NCBI GenBank assembly: GCA_036244855.1 | Contig: BQKZ01000627.1 | Location: 21,682-85,681, forward strand | Direction of reading: 5' to 3' | Source: Temnopleurus reevesii | Lineage: Eukaryota; Echinodermata; Echinoidea; Temnopleuroida; Temnopleuridae | DNA length: 64,000 nucleotides | The notes under the pieces: generated by a model | Seen by the model: only the letters and a program-made list of their open reading frames with translations | The model's database searches: none | What the model was told of the DNA's origin: nothing | Position numbers and translations under genes: made by a program | Shown: piece by piece, positions 48,836 through 57,639 of the stretch | How positions within the stretch are numbered: position 1 is the stretch's first letter | How the letters are laid out: the number at the start of each line of letters is the position of its first letter

Positions 48836-48967
48836 ATGCCACATTCGCATAGAAACCCAGAGGCAACACGACTCAACAAGACTCTTTCTTCTGAAGCATT
48901 AAACAGTGAAATGAACAAACAGTCGTGTTGAATCGTGTTGCTTCCAGGGTCCTATGCAACCATTAAA
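48836..48967. mobile_element. Foldback element, family 1, beside the dead exon-4 copy
   Basis: Contains both arms (GGCAACACGACTCAACA and a reversed TCGTGTTGAATCGTGTTGC) with eroded ends. Its right end is about 37 bp from the donor of the exon-4 pseudo-copy B and it lies between copies C and B. Confidence 0.75.
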
Positions 48968-49004
48968 TACATGTGGTGAACGAACACACGCCACTCTCAC
49001 TTAC

Positions 49005-49113
49005 TAGCAGTACTAGATAAGATCTAAGCCCATATCATTTGGGATGGAATGAAGAACACGGAGACAAGGTCGAAGCTCAAAGGGCCCAAAGTGAGCTTGT
49101 AATCTGTCCAATT
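49005..49113 (-). pseudogene. nAChR exon 4, dead copy B
   Basis: The minus strand retains NWTDYKLTLGP, then FIPSQMIWA in frame, clearly an exon-4 copy. It has three lesions. The acceptor dinucleotide is AC instead of AG. The length is 109 instead of 110 bp, because a base is missing after the IW codons. There is also a TAG stop immediately after that point. The donor GTAAGTG is still good. Substitutions such as W to L at exon residue 9 and D to G at residue 10 show relaxed constraint. Confidence 0.85.
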
Positions 49114-49833
49114 GTGGTCTAACCTTTGGTTTATATATTGATTTGTGACTTTATAATAAAGCAATCGATTTAAAACATTACTGATATGAACCTTGGTTTT
49201 AATTGAGAATGTGGGCAATGAGCAGTTTACATACATTTTTATATAATTACCCAAGTTACCTCCGCACAACCCATGTAAAACTATATTTCAGTGTAAAGGT
49301 ATAATATACCAAAGATGATGATAAAAGTAAGATGATGCGCTAAGTTTTACATTGGTGTTTATCAAGCAAACTAGCTCATCTTTCCCGGAGAGAGCTTCTG
49401 GTTGATACAATTCACTGAATGGGCTAATGTCAATAAAAAATGCTATATTGATACATTTCAGAAAGTTACGGTATCCAAATGTCAATGGTTATTTTTTCCA
49501 GCCATTACAAAGGTCAATCAGAAAAAATAAAAGATCTCCTTCTAGAAATACTTCTACAACTAAAAACAGTTTTACATGGTTTTGGGAAGCTATGTTGGGG
49601 GAATTTGACAGGTAAAACTTCACTGCGAGTTACCCACAACTTCCTCTTAACTGATGATCACACAACGAGCAAGTTCAATTACACAGAATGGAATAGGATA
49701 GTTAAAAATGGGTCAGAAATCAAACAACACAGCATTTTGAACACTGGATGTGCTAGAGAAGACCATGCGATGGGTTGAGGCAAATCAACTCTCTCCATGT
49801 GGTAAAGCAATCTGCAAGTCATTCCTATCTTAC

Positions 49834-49943
49834 TTGTTGTATAGAATAAGACCTGGAACCCAAATTTTCTGGGACGGTACTCTAAGAATCGTTATATTAT
49901 CAAATTCGGCTGGGTCCCAAATGAACCGATAGTCATTCCAGTC
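49834..49943 (-). CDS. nAChR exon 4, alternative copy A (first in transcript order)
   Basis: An intact 110-bp copy with acceptor TTTCATTAACAG and donor GTAAGATAGG. It encodes DWNDYRFIWDPAEFDNI, then TILRVPSQKIWVPGLILYN. It is closest to the 45-bp exon in transcript order. Like copy E it has Gly at exon residue 31 in loop A and YRF instead of YKL at residues 5-7. Confidence 0.92.
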
Positions 49944-49969
49944 CTGTTAATGAAAAATTGAAAACAATA

Positions 49970-50045
49970 ATCTGATAATAATAACAAAAATAATAATAAT
50001 AATAATAATAATGATAATAATAGTGATAATAATAATAATAATCTA
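49970..50045. repeat. (AAT)n/(GATAAT)n microsatellite
   Basis: An imperfect AAT-rich simple repeat in the intron between exon 3 and exon-4 copy A. The poly-Tyr frame over it is an artefact. Confidence 0.85.
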
Positions 50046-50101
50046 AATTGCAATTATGGGTTACCTTCAAGAGATTATCGAAATAAAAAAAGAGACATCC
50101 A

Positions 50102-50652
50102 CCTTGGTAGGTTATCATCAGGGTAGTAATAGTACAATGAGTATGGTCCTTGGTAGGTTATGATCAGGATGGTAATAGTCCAATGAGTATAGTCCTTGGT
50201 AGGTTATCATCAGGGTGGTAATAGTCCAATGGGTATGGTCCTTGGTAGGTTATCATCAGTATGGTAATAATCCAATGAGTATGGTCCTTGGTAGGTTATC
50301 ATCAGGGTGGTAATAGTCCAATGAGTATGGTCCTTGGTAGGTTATCATCAGGGTAATAATAGTCCAATGGGTATGGTCCTTGATAGGTTATCATCAAGGT
50401 GGTAATAGTCCAATGGGTATGGTCCGTGGTAGGTATCATCAGGGTGGTAAGAGTCCAATGAGTATGGTCCTTGGTAGGTTATCATCAGGTTGGTAATAAT
50501 CCAGTGAGTATGGTCCTCGGTAGGTTATCATCAGGTTGGTAATAGTCCAAAGAGTATAGTCCTTGGTAGGTTATCATATCATCAGGGTGGTAATAGTCCA
50601 ATGGGTCTGGTCCTTTGTAGGTTATTATCAGGATAGTAGTAGTCAAGTGAGT
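50102..50652. repeat. 46-bp minisatellite, about 12 copies
   Basis: Unit CCTTGGTAGGTTATCATCAG, then GGTGGTAATAGTCCAATGAGTATGGT is repeated head to tail with small substitutions and rare short indels. It fills most of the 850-bp intron immediately upstream of the alternative exon-4 cluster. Confidence 0.95.
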
Positions 50653-50792
50653 TCGTTTCTACATGAAGTGATTGAGATTGATCGATGATAGATAATACGT
50701 CTGTCATCTTCAAGTAAAGATGGCATTTGACTCAATGTTACATGATTATTCTGCACGAAATCGTTGTTAATAATGAGAAACGCACGCATTAC

Positions 50793-50837
50793 CTGTTTTA
50801 GCCAAACGTTGGTCGTCATAATTTGGTTCTTTTCGTC
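50793..50837 (-). CDS. nAChR alpha subunit, exon 3 (45 bp)
   Basis: Between TCTTCACAG and GTAATGCG the minus strand encodes DEKNQIMTTNVWLKQ (residues 63-77), the highly conserved exon 3 of nicotinic subunits. The 45-bp length and phase 0 on both sides match vertebrate and insect receptor genes. It is too short to be found by open-frame length alone. Confidence 0.96.
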
Positions 50838-51590
50838 CTGTGAAGAAAAAAGTCAAAGGGAAATTAAACAATAATTTTACTCATCAATATTTTAGGAAAA
50901 ATATATCTCTACCGTATTATCTCTAGACCCATTAATCTTTGTCATGGATTAATAAATAAAGCAATAATGCAATTCACTTCCGGGTCATTGTCAATCATTC
51001 AGTCTTACAGTTCACCCAGGAATGTTGGGTTCTGACCTGTTTGAAAAGAGTTTCCTTTTCGTAGAACTACACACATCCAGAAACTATTTGGCTAACCCTC
51101 TCCTGGCACTTTTTTTTTTAATACTGGCTGATACTTTAAAACATGATGCTCATGATATTGTGCAGATTGTTACTGATCATTGGTGTACAACTAGCCATCA
51201 TTGAATTGATATTTTTGGTGCAAACTTCATAATTTCTTCAGAGAGATACAAAATCTGTATGACATGAAAATAGGGAATCTAAATACTTACAATGAAGACC
51301 CTATAGTTATCGTTTCAAAGAAATCATATCTTAAGACACCCTATTGATATATTTTAAAGAAATGATACTTTTGGGGGGAAAATAACATTTTATAACATTG
51401 ATATAATAGCAATGAAATAACATATATATTGGCCAGTTGTGCACCTATGACATCATTAGTTGCCAATTTTCTAAATATATAAGCATTTGTAATTTTCTCA
51501 TTAGTTGTCCATTGTTATATCTCTGTTCATCTGAGTTATCTTCTCCTACTGAATAAATATCATCATAATTATTATCTATATTTTTGCGGA

Positions 51591-51603
51591 GGGGGGGGGG
51601 GGG
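51591..51603. repeat. 13-bp poly-G run close to exon 2 donor
   Basis: Thirteen G residues (C on the transcribed strand) begin 25 bp inside the intron after exon 2. Confidence 0.85.
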
Positions 51604-51628
51604 TAGAATATTTATGTAAGATACTTAC

Positions 51629-51768
51629 AACGTCGATGAGTTGCGACATGGTCAGTCTAAAGTTGACCGTTAAAATATCCGAGTTGTTCTCGACTGGTCT
51701 GATAAGCCTGTTGTACTTGTAAAATAGTTTATTGAATAGTCTCTCCTCAGCCTCTGACGATGTACATC
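51629..51768 (-). CDS. nAChR alpha subunit, exon 2
   Basis: A 140-bp exon between TTTATGTTTCAG and GTAAGTAT. It encodes residues 16-62: the mature N-terminal helix (SSEAEERLFNKLFYKYN), then RLIRPVENNSDILTV and NFRLTMSQLIDV, all standard for nicotinic subunits. Its first codon is completed by the last base of exon 1 (phase 1), and it ends in phase 0 before exon 3. The open frame beyond the donor toward lower coordinates is intron. Confidence 0.96.
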
Positions 51769-52289
51769 CTGAAACATAAAAGAGCGATGATGAAATATAT
51801 ATGATTAAAGACGCGATGTAATATAACGATTGTATATAATTATATTCAGGTGAATGAAAAACCACCTCCCCCATTCCAGTGCAGAATGCCCATGGAGGTA
51901 ACATTTTAGCATCTTTGAAGCACAAAATATTTTTAACAATTCATGTACACTATCAACCATTCAGATGACAATTAAGATCTGGCAGTTGAGATTTTTTTTT
52001 TAGAATAACACCAATGTTAATTATTGCCTTTGAATTCTTTGCTCAATTCCTAGGATCAATGATGAGATTATTGGAAAAGCAGTCTGGGCTTTCTAAAGCT
52101 CTTTGGATGCAGGGTTTTTTAGGCCCCTGTTACACCGAAAAAAAATAGCGACCCTGGGTCGGTTTCGGGTCGCTTTGGGGTAGGTTTGGGGTCGTTAATT
52201 TGTTGGTGTAAACACGGAATTCTTTTCTTCGATGTCAACTATATTTTTGCAGGTAAACGTGTAAGAATATGAAAAAAATACCGTTAACA

Positions 52290-52464
52290 ATCTGGAGCCA
52301 ATTGCACGAAATGGTCTTAGCTATCCGCTTCTTGCTAAGACGATTTGACTTCTTGTGCCAACCTCTTAACATGGACGTATAGACACAAGTGTATATGTTA
52401 AGAGGGTGGTAAAAGAAGTTAGGATGTCTTAGATAAGACCATTTCGCGCAAAATGCCCCAGGTG
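52290..52464. mobile_element. Foldback element, family 3, in intron 1
   Basis: GAGCCAATTGCACGAAATGG, TCTTAGCTATCCGCTTC and CTTGTGCCAACCTCTTAACA are answered in reverse by TGTTAAGAGGGTGG, GTCTTAGATAAGACC and CATTTCGCG. It matches the copy at 21440-21629. Confidence 0.8.
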
Positions 52465-53521
52465 ATCATGGCGCATAAAGCAGATTTTCTGGAAAGCCTG
52501 CTTTCGCCTTCTTTGATTTTATAGTTTAGTGTGATAATAGAAAACTATTTTGAGATTTGGTACTTTAATCAAATGATCCCTCTGGCACTATTATTTATGT
52601 GCGAAGGATGGATGATAGAGGACAGAAAAAGGAAACCCAGATCGATCAGAAGAACAGCGACTCACTGTTTCTACTCGACGAAAATTGTTAGAATAATGAG
52701 ATATGGCAGAAGCAGGTCATTGTCATTTATTGTAAATTAGACTGCTTGTCTGACTTCATTCAAATAGATCGCCTCAGGTCTTCCATAAATTAGCTCCACG
52801 GTGTGGCTCGTTGCGGATAAATAGATTACTCCTTCAACACGTTCCATCAAATTAAAGCCTCTGTTTTAGCGAAAAACTTTATAAACAAACCTGTATCAAA
52901 TAGTCTTTTAATTATCATATTTCTATTTTCACCATTTTAGAATATTCAGGTTTATTGTTCATACTTCCACACGCCAGTTGTCAAGATAAAGTGTATGATC
53001 ACATTGATTATCATGTTTATCATCATAACGTAAACAGAAGCTCGCATTTCATTCAGGTAAATGTTAAAGATAAGAATGTTAGCCAGATTATATAGTTTGT
53101 ATATGAATACAGTATTGAACCTCAAACTTAGACTTTTTCTCAATTCTCGATTGGATTATCAAGGTAAGTTATCGCTAGTGTAAACCCCGTTGTAATGGAG
53201 ACACTGGTGAAGTATCCCTTCCTTGGTGTGTATATAAGGTAAAACACCACTCCGAAATTATTTTTTTAACTTTCGATTACAGTCACAAGCCCGCTCCGAT
53301 TTCTATAGCATTGAGATGGCGCGTTCGACTTAATATTGCAGAAATAAATCTTATCGTGTAAACTCTACATATACGCAGATTATGCCAATGCCAACAATCC
53401 AAGATATGTACAATGCTCAAAATAATTACACAGGTCTTCCTTTCTAGACCAAAAATTCGTAAACAAAATTAGATATTCAATCATTTTTGCTTACCCATGC
53501 ATCCCCGGATGACTTAGTGTT

Positions 53522-53774
53522 AAGGCCGAATCACAATTTTGCTATTTTAGCCGGTGTCGGCCCAGCGTATTAGGAAATTAAAAGCGCTCCCTGGAAGCAC
53601 AATGTACGCGGATCGGACAGTGGACGGACGTTCGCCTTGTGCTCAAGGAGCGTACGCCGAGCGTCGGTACAACGGATGACTTGTGTCCATGTGCGTCCAT
53701 GGAGCGTTATTTTTTCAATGTCCAAACACGCTGGACCGACGCAGGCTTAAAAGGCAAAGGTGTGAGTCGGCCTA
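53522..53774. mobile_element. Foldback element, family 2, in intron 1
   Basis: A full-length copy: AAGGCCGAATCACAATTTTG at the left, reversed AAAGGTGTGAGTCGGCCT at the right, with internal AGCGCTCCCTGGAAGC and GTGGACGGACGTTCG arms. Confidence 0.85.
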
Positions 53775-54522
53775 TAGCGAGACATGACCAAATGCGATAA
53801 TACATCAATATTGAACATGACCAACTAAAACGAGCTCTACCACAGTCAAGGATCTTGTTCCTAATCCATTTAATCTATTACATACGTGTAGATATTTCTA
53901 TTAGTAAAGACATGGCTGTCACGTCTGAAAAACAGTCATCTTCGTTATAAATGTGACATTTGATGAGGTCCAGGCAAGGGGATTCATTGTATTGAGAGAT
54001 GGAAAGGTGACATGGGGAGCTGGTGAAATAGTTGGCTTATACCAAACTTCAGTGATATAATATCTATCAAATACTTCTCCAAAACGTCCCACATGATAGT
54101 TAGTACCCCTACACAATCACTAACCATTACGGAAAGTCATAAAGGAGGGATTTACGATAATGGAATTAAAATTAGAAATATTTCATTTGCATTTTTCTAT
54201 TTGTCATTTGTAGCATGATAATTCCATAAATGTCCATACATCATGTTCATACCATTATCAAAATGTCATATCCGAAATGTTTACAAAAAAAATCTCATTA
54301 CTTCTTTATTCTATTACTGTTAAGTATAGTGTGGAATTCATGCAATTTGAAAAGCGATTTTTTTTTTCTCCTCAATTCTCGGAAAACATCCTTAAGAGGA
54401 TAGTATCAGACGTATATTCCTTTTTTCTTTTGTAAGGGAGTGGTCATCACCACCACCGTCATCATCATGTGGTGGAGAGCATAATTTGTATTGCCTTCTT
54501 TTTTTNAATGAATAAACAAGGG

Positions 54523-54601
54523 GGGGGGCTCGAATTTGTACCAATTTGGGGCGAAAGCGGCATGCACAATTTATCTCTCTCCCTCCATGTCTCCCCCCTC
54601 T

Positions 54602-54645
<44 letters not shown>

Positions 54646-54650
54646 TTCAA
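54523..54650. repeat. Poly-G then (TC)n microsatellite in intron 1
   Basis: A 9-G run at about 54520-54528 is followed by an interrupted and then pure (TC)n run at about 54603-54642. A single N lies at 54506. The Ser/Leu and Arg/Glu frames here are artefacts. Confidence 0.9.
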
Positions 54651-54659
54651 GCGACCATC

Positions 54660-56560
54660 AACCCTTTTTTAACTTGGACCCGCCTTTAGTTTCCCCTATT
54701 CATCCTCCATGGCTACGCCATGATTCCTGGTGAGCTCGAAACGATTGCTTCAGAGATACTGAATCTCTGAAGGATAAGATTATAAGAACTCAACGGGGGT
54801 TTATTTACCACGAAGAAATGCACGCATGAGTCAAATGTTAAAGTATCATGTTAATTAAACATGGCGATATAGCCACGAATATTAAGGTCTAACAAAGTGA
54901 CGTCGTGATTCTGATACATTTAAATTTTCCTGCAAATTGCCTTTCGATTTTAGAGATTAAGTTGGCATTCTAGATTTCAATGTAATGATGATGAATTTAG
55001 ATTTGAAGGTGTTCCTAATTCAATTCTGAATATTTACGCCGTGGTAAATGTAATACACAGCACGCCACATTACATTCCAATACGCAAACATTGATTTGGC
55101 AGCCAGGAAAATAGTGTTCAACCAGTAATGAACGCCACACTTTCAAATGTCACGTGGTATTTTCAGGTTATATTTGGTATATTGGTTGTGTCTTTTGAAA
55201 TCAAGATTCGTGCCCTGGCCGCGAGTTGGGAAGGAAATGAGAGCTACGGCGTGCAATCTAACATTTAAGCTCTCCTCCGCCATGTCTGGGAGAGGAGAAA
55301 GGAAAGAAAGGAAAGCATCTATTTAGCTAATCCTATGACGTCACTGTAAATGTTTCGCCATATATACGATGCGCTATCGGTCGTTTAGTGTGTTAGGTGT
55401 AGACGAGGGGAATGGGGTTTGTTTCGAGTTCGGTGGATGAAACAATCAAAGATAGATAGGAAAGAAGTGGGGTATGGAAGGATATATGCTACAAATGGCC
55501 ATGCTTTAATACGAGTCAAGGATGGAGAAATCTTTGAAAAAGAAAGTTATCTGAAACGATTGTGGGGTTATCTTTAGGAGAATGATGGATGATATTTGTA
55601 TTTTTTAAGTTGCCGAATAGATAGTGATAATGATAATAATGATAATAATAATCATAGATATAAAAATGATAATAATTCAATGTGTTGGTTCACTTAGTTT
55701 TCATAATTATAGTACATTTTAGCCCTTTGAACCCTGACTTATTTTCAAATTTCGTGAGCTATACCCCGAGTTATTTTACGTTTTGTGCATTCTTGACTTA
55801 TGTCAAAAATTTGAACAATTCAATTCAATGTTTTTTTTTTTATCTTTAATCACATAAATTCTGTATTTGTCTACTATAAAAAGTTTATTCAGCACAGAAT
55901 AAAATAATGAATAAAAGCGAATGTGCTGACAAATAAAATGAATAGTGAATTTTACTTTCTCGGCATGGCCTGAAAACCGGCCATTAGGGTTCAAAGTGTT
56001 AGCAACAGAGTTGACGACAATATTTCAGAATTTAAAAGAGCGGTCTTCATTACGTTTAATGGCAAAGGATGCATTGATAAATTGGCGCAACCATAATTCA
56101 AGGTAATCATTCAAGGTCAAGTGATATGCAAATACATGGACAAACTGTCTTGATGTAGGAATCGGACAACTCTGAACTTTACAAAGTCTGAACTTTACAA
56201 AAGTGTACCTATTAGATATTCAAAATGTAGAAATAAAAAAAAAATGATAATGCAACAGGCTGATAAACTGTTTATGGAGTAAGGAGCCCCAAATTTTGCA
56301 CCCCCACCCCGACCCTTTTCACAAACTTGTGATCCTCTATTCGAGCATCCCCCCTTGAAAGAGATATTACGCCCAAATGCGAATATTCTCATATCATTAC
56401 ATAACATTTTAACAGTGAAAAAGATACCAAAACCCCTTAAAGGGTTGCAGTATTTCATAATTTGATCAATATATAAATTCGAATCCGATTTTGCATTTTC
56501 AAACACACAAATATAATGGGCACTAACCGGACAGGTTATTGTCTGAATACTGCACATACT
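54660..56560 (-). other. Receptor intron 1, right part
   Basis: No exon recognised; a GATAAT-type simple repeat at about 55620-55675. About 55300-55420 is a little less AT-rich, but nothing specific can be named. Confidence 0.45.
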
Positions 56561-56561
56561 G

Positions 56562-56745
56562 CACACTAAAGAAATGAAGGTGCAATCTTGCACCCTTAGC
56601 GGAACAGCCAACGGTGCAATAAAAACACCCTTTCGGCGGAGCTCTTCAAATTAAGCATAGTGAATACCACCACCCAAATGGGTGCTGTCATTGTACCCTG
56701 AGGGGTGCGAAAGGGTCCAAAATGACGCCCTAACTTTTTAGTGTG
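56562..56745. mobile_element. Short element with CACACTAAA terminal repeats
   Basis: CACACTAAA at 56562-56570 is repeated inverted at the right end (TTTAGTGTG, 56737-56745). Inside are several GGTGCA/TGCACCC and GGGTGC words in both orientations. It ends only 25 bp from the exon 1 donor of the receptor. It fits a MITE-like element. Confidence 0.65.
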
Positions 56746-56769
56746 TGAAGGATGATAAATGGGGCTTAC

Positions 56770-56815
56770 CTTGTGCAAAGGCGAGGAGCATGATGGCTAC
56801 TATCAAGGATTTCAT
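56770..56815 (-). CDS. nAChR alpha subunit, exon 1 (signal peptide)
   Basis: An ATG at 56815 opens MKSLIVAIMLLAFAQ, a hydrophobic signal peptide, and the exon ends CACAAG before GTAAGCCCC. It contributes one base of codon 16, which exon 2 completes. An acceptor-like TTCTCTTCTTTCAG ends at 56911, so this exon probably extends to 56910 with 95 nt of 5' UTR and a non-coding first exon lies further right. Total coding length with exons 2, 3, one copy of 4, 5 and 6 is 1545 bp, that is 514 residues plus stop. Confidence 0.92.
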
Positions 56816-56910
56816 GATCAAGCTGCATGTGGTACCCGTCCTACCCCTATCTACGCTGGTCGATGTGTTTCGGCATACCCTCAACGGTTGGCTGCAAAGT
56901 GAGTCCAGCC
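56816..56910 (-). other. Receptor 5' UTR portion of exon 1
   Basis: The interval lies between the initiator ATG and a strong pyrimidine-rich acceptor at 56911-56924. It is inferred to be untranslated leader. I could not place the upstream non-coding exon or the promoter. Confidence 0.5.
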
Positions 56911-57400
56911 CTGAAAGAAGAGAACAAGATCAGTTGATTAACCATTTACGGCAAGGTGTTATCCAAGTAGTAATATTCCATAAAATTCCAGATTGTAATT
57001 ATAAAAGATAATACATGTTAGACAATTTAACAAATTTGATCCGCTTATACAATCTCTACTCGTCCACGGGTCTTTTTTCTCTCCTGTGTTTGATAGAAGA
57101 TTGGAAATCTGAAATGAAATGCAAATAATGGATCAAGCAAATTCGTCATGGTTTATACATGAAGTTCTCATCTGTAATATTTTAACTGTCTTTTCTAGAA
57201 ACACACCGCTTTTTCCACGCAGAATGCATTACAAAGCACTGAGACCGTAACCATTCTCCCGCGGCGACACGATGTTGGTCCATCGCTCTGAACATTGTGG
57301 CATCCATCTCGTCAGTGGCGTGAGATGCGTTCCCGTGTCGCATCATCCTAGCTGATTCACCAGCGCTCCAACATTTCTCAGTCTTAACCACCCACCCTTG

Positions 57401-57633
57401 AAGGCCGACTCATACCTTTGCGTTCTTATCCTGCGTCGTCCAAGCGTATTTGGAAATTAAAAACGCTCCATGGACGCACAAAGACGCAGGTCATACGGTG
57501 GACTGACGTTCAGCGAACGATGACTGACAGTCCACCGTCTAATCCGCATGTGCTGTGCGTCCGGGGAGAGTTATTAGTTTCGAAAAACGCTGGGCCGACA
57601 CAGGATAAGAACGCAAAGGTTTGAGTCGACCTT
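57401..57633. mobile_element. Foldback element, family 2, upstream of the receptor gene
   Basis: A full-length copy with GAAGGCCGACTCATACCTTTG-like left and reversed AAAGGTTTGAGTCGACCTT right ends. It lies 490 bp upstream of the receptor exon 1. Confidence 0.85.
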
Positions 57634-57639
57634 GACACA

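Noticed and set aside
50102..50652. CRISPR-like repeat array
   Set aside because: The 46-bp units are contiguous, with no unique spacers, in a eukaryotic intron; it is a minisatellite.
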